Shown here: positions 45,197 through 59,400 of the stretch, piece after piece
How the letters are laid out: each line of letters starts with the position of its first letter
Numbering within the stretch: the first letter of the stretch is position 1
Assembly: GCF_020382885.2 (NCBI RefSeq)
Contig: NC_058495.1
Coordinates: forward strand, 24,613,127-24,677,126
DNA: 64,000 nt
DNA from: Scatophagus argus
Lineage: Eukaryota > Chordata > Actinopteri > Scatophagidae
Direction: 5' to 3'
Notes under the pieces: model-generated
The model's input: only the letters and a program-made list of their open reading frames with translations
Told to the model about the DNA's origin: nothing
Databases searched by the model: none
Program-made: the position numbers and the translations under genes

Positions 45197-47640
45197 GGGG
45201 GACTTTCTTTTTTGTTACATTTGCATGTTAACACCTCCACCTTTTTATCTGTCAAATTAACCAGCAGGTCCCAGTGGCAGAGCTAATCCTCCAGCAGAGA
45301 ATGGAGCTATCAGGTTCAGTGAAGTTCCGCACTTCAAAAAAATGTTCATGTCAAACCAGTAATTTAATCTTTTACCAAATTACTGCAGGTGAAAATGTGA
45401 AGATAAGCACATGAGGATTCGCAGAGCCTGACAGTGCCACAGAAGATAAATGGGAGGATTTAAAGTCCTTTAATGGTGATGTGCGGATCATTTTCAACTG
45501 TAAGTGTATAATTGTCTAATTAGTATTTGGTACTTGTAATGAAGTAATTAAGTAATTAAGTAATTAAGTTTAGAAAATCACCTCTGATGGGTCAGCTCAG
45601 CCTCAAAACGAGATGCCTTGCGTGTTTTTCCGAACTGGAGATCATATTTCTCATCAGCATCGCCCCTCCTTTCCGTCCTCCGTCCCTGAAGAAGAGAAAC
45701 AACAAGAACAACACACTTTCACTGCTTGCGCTATTGATTTTAAAATGCTTCACAGAGCACCTTTAATTTGGACCGGCAATGATTGATCACCGTGCATCTG
45801 TGCTGGAATTTGCAGGCTGTCAGATTAGCTAACAGGTTGTCAAAAATGTGCAAAGAGCAGATTGGTTGCTTGTTCTGATAAATTTGGAGAGTTGGCCTGA
45901 AAGCAGAGGGACAGATGAACTAGCGGGTGTTTCTGTAGCATCATAATCACTAATTTAGTACAGAACCATAAGCTCTAATCCTCCTACAAAATGTTTGCTG
46001 TTTTTTATTTTTACTGATGCATCCCACTGATCAAGAATGCATTTTGTCTTATACTAACGTCTACTTCCTTTAGAAAAAGTCAGGCGGTCGGACTTGTGTT
46101 CACGGGTGCCATCGACTGCATCTTTAAAGGGTAAAAGGTAACTGCTGGCAGCGACGTCACATTATGGTATCTGTACGTTTTCATGTGAGCTGGAAACACC
46201 ACCCATGACCAAATCAAAAGTTTTGATTTCACATACTCATCAAGCCTTAATTGGTAGACAGAGTTGATTTTCTTTAAACAACACAAAAGATAAGAAGGTC
46301 TTTTAACCTCCATTTGAATGTAAAGAAAAGCTGGCATCAGATGGTCTGAACCACTGAAAGTCAAACTACTGCACCTGATGCTAACGATAATCTCACAGGA
46401 AAACTAACGACCATTTAAAGACCCAATTAATGGCTTGTAGAGCTTTCAAACACATCCTAGCGTTAATCTTAAATCATATTCACTTTGTTTGCTCTTCCAA
46501 ATAAGTTCGACTGATGTGTAGTTTTGTTTCGAGTGTGTTTTTTTGGACCCCTTAGATACTTTAGTCAGACTTCTGCGTGTCTCTGCATATTTTGTAGCAG
46601 GAAGCATCTCCTTCCATTCAGTCTTATTCTCTGTCTGCCTTACTAACAAACAGCTCTGTTGCTTCAGGCCCAGACTGTGTGGATAATTAGATGGTTAGAA
46701 AGGTGAGGATAAATACACTGTTACTCCAGAGACTGTCAGGGTAATGCATGAATGGGTAGATGACAGATGGTGGGTTTAGGGGGGGATGGGGTTTCTATTT
46801 AAAAAGTGAAAAAACAGATAGAGAGATAGAAAGATGGAGATTTTCATGATGTATTAGATGGGTTGTATTGATAGCAGAGACAGGTTAGGCTGTGATAACA
46901 TTATAAACTTCTCAAAATCAATAAAAGATATTGTGTTTGATGCCTTAACTGACTTAACTTTTCCAGCGGGGAAGTTTAAATTCGTTCAGTTTTTCATCAA
47001 GACAGTTTGGACTCCAGAAACTGGACTCGAAGGCGTAAAGCGCTACTGATCTCGAGACGGCGACAGACACGGGAGGAACTGGGAGCTCAGTCGGGTTTTT
47101 TCCCACAGGCTGAAGGCAACGGGAACCTGAAGAAACTGACAACAGCAGAGAGGAAATAAAAAACAAAAAAACTCCAAGACAGCATGAAAAGAGGAACGAG
47201 GGATTTAGTGAAAGAGCAACAAAGGCGCCTGAGGACATATGAGGATTCAGGAGCCGTTTGATCAGTCATCAGACTACAGACACCAAGTAACAAGCGCAGG
47301 AAGCCACGCCTAAAAACTATTCATTTGAAAGAGTTGACAACAAGTCATTAACTCAGTAAACAAAGGCAACGAACCGAAAAATGAAATGGAGACGCTTTCC
47401 AATAATGCAACGAGGGCAGTCAGGAATTTGTTGACCAATGACTGTGCCTGAGTCAGAACCACAGGCTGGTACAGGTTTTCTTTGTTGTGTGTGAGAGGTC
47501 TCTGGTCCTAACAAGCTGCAGCTGGTTTAGAGCCACTGGACCCCAGGGGCCCGACAGGCCTGGTCAAGATAATCACTGGGGCCCCAGAGAGCCCGTCAGA
47601 CCGACACCTTTCTCAAAAGCGGTCATGTTAGCCATAATCA
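43467..47640. other. Non-coding stretch, microsatellite-rich
   Basis: Contains (GT)n at 43677-43697 and 43781-43804, (CT)n at 44181-44224, (GT)n at 44397-44417, (CA)n at 45161-45183 and an aagtaatt tandem repeat at 45537-45567. No coding region is recognised. Confidence 0.5.
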
Positions 47641-47914
47641 TCCATCCACCCATCCATTTTCTATATCTGACAGCCTATCCCAGCTGACTACGGGCGAGAG
47701 GCGGGGTTCACCCTGGACTGGTCGCCAGTCAATCACAGGGCCAACACACAAAGACAGACAACCACTCACGCACACACTCACACTGGGGCAATGTAGAGTA
47801 GCCAGTTAACCTAATGTGTGTGTTTTTGGGATTGTGGGAGGAAGCTGGAGAACCCAGAGAAAACCCACGCAGGTACAGGGAGAACATGCAAACTCCACAC
47901 AAAAGGGCCCAGAC
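47641..47914 (-). mobile_element. tRNA-derived SINE, 5'-truncated (SINE 4)
   Basis: Same family as SINE 1, reverse orientation. It stops at gggcccagact, just short of the B box, so the Pol III promoter is missing. A perfect 12-bp target duplication TAGCCATAATCA flanks it (47629-47640 and 47915-47926), so the truncation happened at insertion. Confidence 0.88.
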
Positions 47915-48282
47915 TAGCCATAATCACATGCAGATATTATGTGACAGCATGCTAACATGCGCCTCTGTACCTGTTCCTGTTTTTTAGAAGATAACCGTGC
48001 ACACACTGTAGTCTATGATTAACGATGTTTTCACGATAAGGTTTTGGTTTAGTTCATGAACACGCAGATCTACGTGCACAACAACATGCAAAACTGAGCA
48101 AACCTTCCTGCTGACGGCATCATGCAGTTCCATGAAACAGCAGCTGGTGGTAAGAAAAGATAGAAAAGAAGCTGCTGGCCCTGCAGCAGCGAAGATAAGC
48201 AGAGTAAGTTTTAAAATATTTAAAAATATCTGCTTTGCAAAATTTTTTATGAGAAAGGAAATCTCATTAAATGTTTTTTAAT

Positions 48283-48412
48283 TTCAATTCAATTTAGTTT
48301 CAATTCAGTTTATTTATATGGCACCAATTCACAACAAAAGTTATCTCTTTCCAGTTAGAGCAGATCTAGACTAAACTCTTTAATTAAATTGTAATATAGA
48401 CAACCCAATGTT
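48283..48412. repeat. Interspersed repeat, class unknown
   Basis: The tcagtttatttatatggcac and caattcacaacaaaag core followed by gagcagatctagac is a phrase I recall as widespread in teleost genomes. Family and boundaries are not determined. Confidence 0.45.
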
Positions 48413-51116
48413 CCCCAGCATTTCACTGCTTCTAAGAAAAACACACGTTCACGGAAATCATAGAAACTGTCATTTTAAAAATCTCCATCATGGTTGTGTA
48501 ATTTATGTGGCTTATATCCGTGTAAATGATAGAATAAATGTACAGAATAAATGTGCATACCCTCATGAAGTAAAGTGGACAGTTTCCATTAAATGTAGAC
48601 TTTCTTTTTCCCATGACTTGATAATTACCCTCGAAATCCCATTCAGCATCATCAATCCTTAGGGGGGCAATTGATTTATTGAAGAAAATAAATTATGTGA
48701 CACGGGGAATGAAAAGGGAATTTACAGAGAGACTGAGCGAGACAGCAAGAGACAAAATGAAAAGAGAAAAGAAAAAAACCAATGAGAAACGCACACCAAT
48801 AAGTTCGACGAGCCTCCGGAGACGACTGCGTGTCCGTCAGCTGCCTCCTGCACATAATGATATGCTGCTGTTGATCCGTAACACTGCAGGCCAAACATCT
48901 CGGGATGAACGGGAACAAGCTGCAGTTTATTGGACTGTCTTCAGCGGGTGGACGTGGCCGTTCAAAAACATAACGACATACACCCGTTCTTGAAAAATCA
49001 AACACAAAAAGTGGCAGTTTTATCAAAGTTAAGGTGTGTTTGTATGATATATTCCAGTGAGCACAAGGCAAAAATGTCAGGTTTTAATAAAATGAACTAT
49101 TTAACTGCAAAGCAAATGAACCAAACTGAAATCTTTAAAGCAAGTTGTTAATAATTAGATCATCATTTCCTCTTTTAACTCAAACATTTATGGAATTTAT
49201 TTGAAAATAAGCACTGAAGTACACAAACAAGTTCAAATTCTAACGTGTCTTTCAGTGTAGCTAACATATTTGAGGCTTTAGACAGAATTCACAACCACTT
49301 CCTATAGAAGGCCGTCGGGGAGTGTATTTAAATGTCGATATCTAAATGATTAATTAAACATAAAAAAATAAGGGAGAGCTCCACAGATTCATTAGGATAC
49401 ATTTCCTGCAGATTCCTCCTATCATCGGCTCTTCTTCCTCTGTGGTCCTGCATTCAGCTGGGTCAGAAATAATTGAGCAGCGAAGCCTCCGTGTGGAAAC
49501 ATCAAGTCCCTGTGAGGTTTAATCGATGGAAAAACATGGAAGATGTGGGAATGAAGGAGAATAAAATTAGATGAAAGCAGCTCTTTCCCAAGGCCAAATA
49601 AATTAACCCTGAAAATGGTGCTTATGTTATTTTAGTGAGATCATGAAGGCTTCCAGGCTTGACATCATAACATGAAGAACTGAAGAAGGAACAGAGAAAT
49701 ACAGAGAAAGTAACACGAATGAAGAAATACAGGAATAGATGGAGGAAACAAAGCGAGATGTTCAACGGCGACAACACTGCAGGAGATGCTGTAATTAAAC
49801 CTAATTATATTGTTCCTGCTACTTGTTAAACACAACCTCCCTAATCTCAAGGTTAATTAAGATTATTGTCACTGGGAGCTCTGGGACTCAACACTCAACT
49901 GAATGACTGTATGAGACAATGTGTGATTACATGGTACATCTGAGATGATGATGAGGGTCTCGGTGAAGGCTCAGCTCTTCTCCCTCTTTTCTTTTCTAAC
50001 ATCGCTGAAAGTGTTGTTCGCTGTCTTCCCTGCAGAGCTTCATACATGAGTGTTGATCTCCCACACAAATCACACTCTTTCACATAATGACAAGCTGTTT
50101 TCTCTTTGAATGCACAATATTTCATTTCTGCTGCTGGCAGGATCTCCCAGTCAAAACAAAACAAAAGACCTGAGTAGCCTGGGACCATGGGAGCTGTTGT
50201 CTTCATTGTTAAACAACTTCCACTGCAGATGAAAATCTGCATGACGTGACCCAGGCACAAATGTTGAGGAATTTCAAAGCTGAAGGTTTTATTTACCTTA
50301 CGTTTTGTTATGCTGACTTCTTTCCTCACTCTCTGACTCTCCCCTGAAAGTTATAGCAAAAGGCGACTAAATGAAACACACCTTTGGCTGGAATAAAATT
50401 AGATTTGTGCCTTCAGTGCCATGAACACAGTGCATTTTATTTGGATCCAGCACCACGTAGACTGGAAGCAGAGCTGTTTTCACACGGACTGCAGTCTCAT
50501 TGTTGTAAGGCGCTGAATGAATTCTTCTTGAAGACCTCCTTTATCTCACATGGACACACACAAAACACAGTCTCAAATATACACTCACACACAGATAATG
50601 GATGTGTAAAAGAATCAGACATAAAAGTAAACAAACAACACAGTTTTAAGCGCTCTTCCACTGACTAACGGGCCTATCTGTTGCACAGAGGAACTTCAGA
50701 GCCGGTGACAAACTGACTTGACTTTATTCTTGATTTTCTATCCCTGTGCTACAATATTTCCTCTGGAATTCTAGTTGAAGCTTTACACTGTTTATGTAAA
50801 CGCATTAATGGCTGAAACGTATCGCATTCCTGAGCTTCTGTATGTCGCTGGAAGATAAAAACCAGAGGCCAAACAATAATCACAGGCAACGCATTGTGAA
50901 AGTGAAGCAATGCAATCTTCTTGTCCGTGAAAGCCAGAAGTTACATCTCTAAAGAACCAAACATGACAGCTCACCAGACACTCCCTGCTGACCATAGAGT
51001 ACACAAGTAGGAATCATTTATCTGATTTGAATCGTTTCATTGTGTTTGTTTCGTGTGTCTCCGTCCCAATCATGTATGATCATTTAGTTTTATGGAGCCA
51101 GTGAGCAGGTTGGCAC
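48413..51116. other. Non-coding stretch, no gene recognised
   Basis: No repeats of note and no recognisable coding region. The stretch around 49780-49870 (taattaaacctaattat, ggttaattaagattattg) has homeodomain-type TAATTA motifs and might be a conserved element, which only a cross-species alignment could show. Confidence 0.4.
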
Positions 51117-51119
51117 TGT

Positions 51120-51260
51120 GAGAAAAAAATTTGCACATTTACAAGAAAAAATATTATAAGAATAAATATTTTCTGACATTATCAAGTCATAAATTTCTAA
51201 GAAAAAAAACCTCAAAATCTTTCAGAATAAAGCCATAAATCTATGAGAAAAAAAACCTGA
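51120..51260. repeat. Degenerate A-rich tandem repeat, period about 45 bp
   Basis: The phrases gtcataaatttctaagaaaa and gccataaatctatgagaaaa recur with a spacing of about 45 bp, with a third, weaker copy to the left. Confidence 0.6.
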
Positions 51261-52637
51261 AAAAAACAGTTTTTAGACCTGAAGTCAGTCAGCGTCAGTT
51301 CAGTTGAAATGATTTGTTTTGTTCCTTCCTTTGTTTTTTGATCCTCTCTCTCTCTTTCCATCTTCATGTGTGTGTGTGGGAGGTACATTTTAAGTCGGCA
51401 TCCTGACCAACATCACAGATGTTTCCTTACTGATAAATTCAATTAAAAAATTAAAAAGTTTTATTGGGTCATCATCCACTGCAGGCCAGCAGGAGTGTCC
51501 ATCTCGTGATGTAGTTGATCCAAGCTTGTGCAGTGAAGCGATGCGGTTCCTCGACAACAAAACACTAATTACTGAGATGTTTTTTCTCTGAATATCACTT
51601 CTTCCCTGGTCCCAAGGTGCTGCTGTGCATGTCAGATTGATGGTGATTGTCTATTGACACATCCATCAGCCAGAGGAACACATGCAAATAAAAGCATTTG
51701 TTTATAATGCTGTCAGCTTCAAATGTTTCGTTTGAGAATAGAACACTTCGATTCTAAATATGTCAGCATTAGCCTGGTTTCATTTGTGCAAAAAGGGAGA
51801 CGCACAAGAATAACGCTAAGCAAAAGAAGAGGACAACAGGGACACACTGATTGTGAGTGTGTGTGTGTGTGTGTCCAGTCTCGCTGCCCGCTGGACGTCC
51901 AGAGTAGAATATAAATGTAGAGCAGAGGAGCAGCTCAGAATTTCCCCCGAGGCTGGAGGCTAAACGCTCTCGTTGCCTCGGCCCATTTTCACACTCATGT
52001 AAAATACATTGGTTCCATGACACAGTGGACTGGATCAACAAAGAAACTGTCTGCGTATAACAAGATGACAGCAGCCTGGAGAGGCTTTGTGGCTCTGTGT
52101 ATCATAAATCTCCCAGCAGTCTCAGCTTGTTCAATCATGGAGGTCCACTGCAGAACAAACAGAGTGGAGACAAAGAGGTGGCTGACGCAGCTTGTTGTGG
52201 TGCAGCTGTACATCCATTCAGCTCAAGTGCTCAAAGTGTGACTTTAATTTTCAGAAGCAGGTTATTCATACTCCCGCAGTCTTCAAACATCTCCAATTAA
52301 TCTGTCACCGTGTCAGCTAGTGAACCGCATCGTTCTCTTTAAAGAACACAGGAGTAAACATGTTTAAGGCCTGGTACAAACGGGGTTTTGGTCTCTCTGA
52401 CGGCTCTCTGGCTGTCAACAAGCACTTCCACAGAGATGGGCCCTGCGAGGGACAGATTTAAAACAGGATGGTCCAAAGTGCAGCAGAGGAGGCCAGGACT
52501 TCCTCTGTAGTGTGGGTCAAACTCCAAAAACCCTTTGGCAACACAACACAGCTCCTCTTTTTAAACCTAAATCACTTGACCATTTACTGTAACTGGTGCA
52601 AAAATACAGGAACAAATCAAACAGTACATCCATCCAT

Positions 52638-52681
<44 letters not shown>

Positions 52682-53272
52682 GAACATACTTAAGAAGTGA
52701 CAGATATGAGATGAAGTCAGGCTGGAGCAGAGAGACAGCACTCTGATAACACCGATGTTCAGTATCAGCACTGGACACCCGTCAGTCGTTTGTCTCGTGC
52801 TTTAAACCGTGTGCTTCATGCTGCTAAAGGTTTCTGCACACTGCAAACCATGTGTGTAGAGCACAGCAGATCTCCGTTCTTCAACCCGCCTGTCCAGGCT
52901 CCTGCATTTGGGTCCTGTTTTTGAACTAAAAGAGCAGAACAAGTTGCAGTTGCTGAGGTGTAAATAGAGTCAGTCTGTAGTGGACATCTTGGACTAAAGC
53001 TGCGTTAGCTTTGAGTCCGACACTCCCATTGCACCTCCCAAACCAGGACAAAGAGAAGAGGATGAAAAAAAAGACACACCTGGAGAAAGAAGACAAATAA
53101 ACAGAAGAGCACCTCAAACAGAAACGTAACCTTCATCAGCATCACAGCCAATTAGCAGGACGTCAAAGAGAGAAGACACAGTAAAGCCCACAATGTTTCG
53201 ATCCTGCAAAGACGTCAACCCAAACACCCAAACTCTAACCTTGAAGGGGGAAAAAAGTTGTTTTTGAACACA

Positions 53273-53315
<43 letters not shown>

Positions 53316-55721
53316 ACACATGCACACCAAATCCTCTCCTTAATCCATCCTGCTGCTTCCCTCCTTGTCTTCCTCCTGCAGAACATCTCTTGTCCTCTCC
53401 TGGCTCAGTGTAAGACCCCTGCTTCTCTGCCTTTCCTCCTCCTCTTCCTCCTCCTCCTCCTCTGTCCTTCATTAACTCTTTTTTTTCCTCCCACATGGTC
53501 TCCTCAGCTCGAGGATTCTGCTGACAGCCTCAAGTTCCTTATCCGTCCTCATGGAGAGTAAAACCACACAACCTTGAAACCTGGATCAACCTGATACCCT
53601 GCAGCTCCTTGATGATCTCTCAAGTTGTAATGCTGCCGGGTTTTGGTTTGTGACACAGTTATTTTAAAACCAGGATGCTCATTCTGGTGGTTAGAAGGCC
53701 CACCTCACAAGACCAGACCTTTCATATTGCCCCTGATTGGTCTGTTTGCTGTGCCCAGAGGCAAAACTAATTATTAGAAAAGTTTGTTCAGTTCAGACAT
53801 GTTGGGTTGGTTTTCTCACTTGAACCAAACATTAATGTCTCCCTTTTATTGTTAATGTCTTCCTTGTTTGTGATACAAAATACAGTAATGTTTTTGTCTC
53901 AGCGCTGCATTTAATTCCCTTCACATCCTTCCCTTCCGTAACCGTTCTGAATCAGAGCATATTATTTCAGCACATAAAACGTAAAAATATCAGACATCAT
54001 TAGCCCGTTTTTCTCTTTTATTCTAACCGTCTCCTTTACCTCTCCCAGCCTTTTGTCCCGCTCCTTCACCCTTTCTTCTCCCTCCTCCCTTCTGTCTTTT
54101 ATTCCTCCCCTCGGATGCTTCCCATTGCTCCAAAACTGCCATCATATTTTTTAATGCTATTTTCAAGTCTGCCCTACTTGTGTAAGTAAAAGAAAAAAGA
54201 CTGTTGGCTGTCCATACACTAAATCAGGCCCGTCTTGCCTTTGCCCGTGTGTTTCCTCTCCAAGGCTGGATTTATTTTATCCTTTTTGTTGTCAACAAAT
54301 CCCCTGAAGAAACATGATAATGCAACAATTCATTCATTCTCTACACAGGAATGTAACATATATTGCTGTGCGTCATAAGAACATAAGAAAGAAAGTTTTA
54401 AAAACACAGAAATGAATTTCAGAATGTGACAGTTTGCTCTCTCTTCTTTTTGTCATACACTCAGTTTTAAACGGTACAAAGGCATTACATTTAATGTTTT
54501 ACCACATCAACCTCATTGACTTTTGTAAATATGTGCTTATTCTGAATTAATATCCAGCAACATGTTTCAAACGAGCTGGCACACAAACACCACCTGATTT
54601 TTCGAGCGTTCAGAAACGCTTCCTTAAACTGCTCTCGGTAAACACACCTCTTTTGTAAGCGACTGCAGTCTCATTTTACTTCCGTTTTCCACAGTGGGCC
54701 TACTTTTTTCAGTTTAGAGAATACTATAGATCCACTACACAAAACTAACAGAAGTGGGTTTGGGGTCTGACGTGTGACTTCAGCACCACGGACAGCAACC
54801 AGTTACTGATCTGTCAGAGCCACCGTCAGGGCCGTGGACTCGAGCCTGTACAGTGAGAAGGACTGATGAGTCAGACCAGACTAACATATAACACATAGGT
54901 GTAAGCTGAAAAGTTAAGAAAAAACAAAACCAAATAAGCTTTATTGCAGAAAATCAATAAAAATGGTCCTTGTGGATAAATCAAAAATGCTCCTTCAAGT
55001 TTCTCGGTGGCCACAAGACACAAGTACGTCAGCTGCTCACACTGTGGGTGAGAAGAAGACATACGTGAATTTCCCACAGGGGGATTAATAACATAATTCT
55101 TCTTCTTCTTCTCCTTCGCCTCCAGCCTTTTGTTAGCGTCTCCCAATGCTGCTGAGGGGCGAGCGAAGAGGCAGGACATGAGCAGCGTGCTGACTTTGAC
55201 CAATGAAAACAGCTCAGAGGTGGGAGACGTTCAGGACACGCTGAAAAGGAGTCAAAGTAGTTGACATTTTTGAAAGCAAAAATGTCACTTCCTGACCCGG
55301 CAGGTTATCAGGCTGATTCAGAGCACACGGAGTGCTTTGGTTCATCTTCTTTACTGTTTGCTAACCTTTTCATTTCTTCTCCCCTTTGCTTCATCTTCCC
55401 TTCTTCACTCCTCCCAGTCTCCACTCTTTACATTTGAGTGGAGCTTTGATTTAATTCCCTCTCCAGTATAACCGAGGCAAACTGGCTTATGTGTTTGTGC
55501 TATCAGGCGCTTCCTCTCACTCTGCGGTTTTTATTCCTCTCTCTCTGAAAACTTCTCGTCTCTGTCGCTCATCTGTTGCTCCTGATCTCTCATCTCCTCT
55601 TCCCTCTGAGTTCCTTCTCTTCCTTCCTCTTTCTCCAGTTTTCACTTTTTGAGACTCTTCTTCCTTCCCTCCGTCTCAGGAAGCCCTCTCGTCCTGCATT
55701 TTTTTAATCCAGCTTGTCCGG
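51261..55721. other. Non-coding stretch, no gene recognised
   Basis: Contains (CA)n at 52639-52677 and 53269-53320 and a pyrimidine-rich CCT tract near 53431-53462. No coding region is recognised. Confidence 0.5.
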
Positions 55722-55914
55722 TGGCTTTGAGGAAGAGACACGAGGAAGAGCTGGAGGTAGCAGAGCTGAAGATGTTGAGGTTTTCCTTGGGTGCGACCGG
55801 GATGGATAGGATCCTCAGGAACGAGTACATTAGAGGGACAGCTCATGTGAGATGTTTTGGAGATAAAGTTAGAGAGACCAGGCGGAGATGTTCTGGACAT
55901 GTTCAGAAGAGGAA
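55722..55914 (+). mobile_element. Degenerate LINE reverse-transcriptase C-terminal fragment
   Basis: The plus-strand frame contains ELKMLRFSLGATGMDRI, NEYIRGTAHV and GHVQKR, which resemble the end of a fish LINE reverse transcriptase (MLRWMCG..., IRG..., W(Y/F)GHV(Q/K)RR as I recall it). It is flanked by unrelated sequence. The class is probably RTE-like, but this was not verified. Confidence 0.6.
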
Positions 55915-56275
55915 TAGTGAATTTAGGGCCATTTTGTCTGAATCTTTCCCAAACGTTAACAGTATTCATCTGAAAGAAAGAGATCTTGATGAAAATTAGA
56001 GTATAATTATTAATTCTCTTTGTTTTTGAAGGACCCCGATTGATCTGCAGCATCAACTCATCATTGTATAAAATTAAATAAATAAGAAAAAAAGTCATCC
56101 TGAGGACAGCAGACAGAAGCACACACACAAACACGCAGGCTGGCAGGCCTGTATACACACACACCTGCACACATCGATGATCACCACACACACCTTGGAA
56201 GCTTCTGGCTGCCACGGCAACCTTCCAACGAGCGGATTAAACTGGGAAGACAGTGAGCCATGGTTGTAATTAGTC

Positions 56276-56323
<48 letters not shown>

Positions 56324-56386
56324 CATGCTAAACAGACACACACCTGTTACTAGTCAGGTAATGGTTGTGCCAATCAGACGCATGCC

Positions 56387-56465
<79 letters not shown>

Positions 56466-59400
56466 CTCCTCAGCTGTATCCATAGCCTGGAGATCAGTTT
56501 GGCTGTAGATCCATAATATAATCAGCCTGAAAGTGTCGCTGTAATTTATTTCCATTTGCTTTCATCTGGGCTCTGAATGTGACCTGTTCAAGGCCTCACA
56601 GGAAGTCTGGCGTGCAGGATGTGTGGCAGCGAGCAGCTGATCCAAGACACGTCCTGATGCCACCGAACAAGGAGATGAAAACGAGACACCAAGAACTTTC
56701 TCAAACAATAAATTACTTTAGTTAAATTTAATTTACACTGATAAGATTGAATTTCATTTTAAACTGAGCTGTGCTGCAGTTAAACAAAAATAAATGTCAT
56801 CTTCAGCAGCGTAAGAAAAACTGTGAATCTCTCGCACTGTTAACAGGACCCAGCGTCTCGGCACACTGGGCCCTCCTGAGGATGCACATTTGTTGGGGAC
56901 TATTTTCACTGGTGGATTAATTCACGTTTGATGATTTGATCTGAAGGTGTGTATGGGACACGGTCACGATGACAAAAGAACATGTCGGTCGGTGCTACAG
57001 TCTGCCTCACTGATGTATTTCTAATAGTCTGTGGACACAATGAGTTTCATAGCACAGAGGAAAAGAACACATCAGGCTTTGGACACACACACACACACAC
57101 ACACACACACGAAATTTGTCACAATGATTTCATTGTTGGTTTTTGTGCACTTGTGGGATTTGTTGGCAAAGAGAAATGGCTTCTAAACAGACCCAATGAA
57201 CAGTTTTCACTGTTTTCTGCTTTTGTTAGAAAATAGTTTCCACTCTCAGGCGAAGGTTTAAACAAACTGTGGAGCAACAAACTGATTTTTGGGTCTGCTT
57301 TTCAGGGAGGACTTGAAAGGCACATGTCCTGATTAGCTGGCGTCTTCCCAGCCGCTGGTTGTCATCTGTGTGGCCCGTTATTTCCACAGACACGAACAGA
57401 TGAGAACAACAAATTCTATTTGGGAACACAACATGCAGATTAGCCTCATTTCCTCTCTATTCCCTCACCGGAGACCATCTCCAGACCCGGACGTTTCCCC
57501 GGGCCAGTTTGGTCGGGCACAGCGTTAAGGCGGGAAGCTGAGCATGGACATGTCAGGCACTCAGCTAACATGCAGCATGAAATCCTTTCCAAAATGACAA
57601 GTCGTTCAGTAATGAGTGTTTGCAGATAGAAAGCCACAGGTGAGCCGACGGGACATTTAAAAGCCAGAAATGTCTTGGCAGTCAAAATGGCGACAAATCT
57701 GGGCAAAGTGGAGGAAGCCTGTGGAGCTGAGGAGGGTGAGATGCAGCTGAGATCCAACATGTTAGCACTGCAACATTTACTGAAGTGTTTTTATCTGATA
57801 TTACTGACCTTTTTTTGGTTAATTTGGCTGCCGTGTTTCCTGTTACTGTCGACTTGTCTCGTTTTGGAGATAAAGTGCAGAGTGCAGTTTTTAAGGAGAT
57901 TAATTAGCATATCTTCAAAGAAATATCTTACTGAATTAAATACATGGGATAACAGTTCAGACAGTTCTGTTAAAACAATTCTGCCATTTTTTTATTTTAT
58001 TATTATTATTATTATTTTATTTATTTTTTTTGTACCATCTTCTTTTGAAGCACCTTGTGCAAAAGGACCCTAAATCATTTCCACAAGCAGGGTTGGAATA
58101 AGAATACACAGAGGTAGTATTTTTTATTTAATTTGAGCTTTTTTGGGGGCATTTAGTTTCATTGTATATCAGCCGTCTTGTTTTGTCCTGGTGCAGGTAA
58201 AATTCCCTCATGAGTCCAGTGAGTTTCTTTCCCCTCCAGCTGCTGCACAGAATCCATATAACTTTTCATTTTTAATGCAGTGCATTGTGCCAAATTACAC
58301 GATCGCATGAAACTAACCATCACCTCCAGCCTCTTTTTGTTTTTTCCATTCGTATCTCCGTCACCGTGTGGGCCCTCACAAGCAGCAGCAGCCGCCTTCT
58401 CCTCGACTGTTCGCTCAGCTCACTTCAAAAGAAAAGCTGCGGTGCTAATTACTCCCACAAGTGGAGTCCCGCTGTCGAGTACAAAGCGTGAAACATAGAT
58501 TTTCAGCTCTCTTTTCATCTGCAACTCAGAAAGGCTGCCTGCCCCTTCAACTCATTTGACCTCCTCCATTGAAGTCATACTTTGCTGTACTCCAGATTTT
58601 TATTTTTTATTTTTTTATTTATTTTTTTATTTTTTTACATCTCAGCATGCGCACCTCGGCAGGAGCTCGGCAGCTCCGGCACTTTCTGCCCTGAAGATCC
58701 ACTGTTGTCTCTCCTCCAGGACTCAGACTCTTCACCAGCTCTCTGATAACCCAACAAGGGGGGAACTTCTTCAAAGTCAGGCCTGTTTTGTTGTGTTTAT
58801 AGACTGTCAGCCTCAGTACGTTGCCCCCAATGAATTAATCCTTATCTGTCATACAGTGATGCTGTATAGAGTGCAAGCTGTTGCTGAAGCGGCCCTGCTT
58901 CGGCACCGTAAGAACAATACCACGTCAGTATCACTTTATACTTCCCCTAAGCTCTGAATGTAGTATAAAGAACGAGGACGAGGTCAGACTGGATGGACGG
59001 ATCGCGTCCGTCCACACCCCACAACTCTACTTCAGACTTCACGTGTCACACCCGTTTCAGCTGTGAAATCTGGGACAGTATTGTTAGACCTTTACAGTGC
59101 AGATTTGGACAGGTGGACAATCCCGTCCACCTCAGATACAGTGTGTGTGTGTGTGTGTGGTGGTTCTCAGAATAAGACAGGATTATTTCACATCACACCA
59201 TGAATCGTCATGAAGCGCTGTGTCAGGGTGGTAATCAGCTACCCGCTGAGGGACAGAAGATACTCGAGCTTTTGACAGCTGCGCTGGAACTTCTTTTGCT
59301 GTTTTCGAACACAAGTTGTTGCATTCATTCCGGGCAGTTGCTGCTTTGTCCTCTCTGTGTTCCTCTTTTATTTCCTATCAATGACCCACTGGAGTTGACT

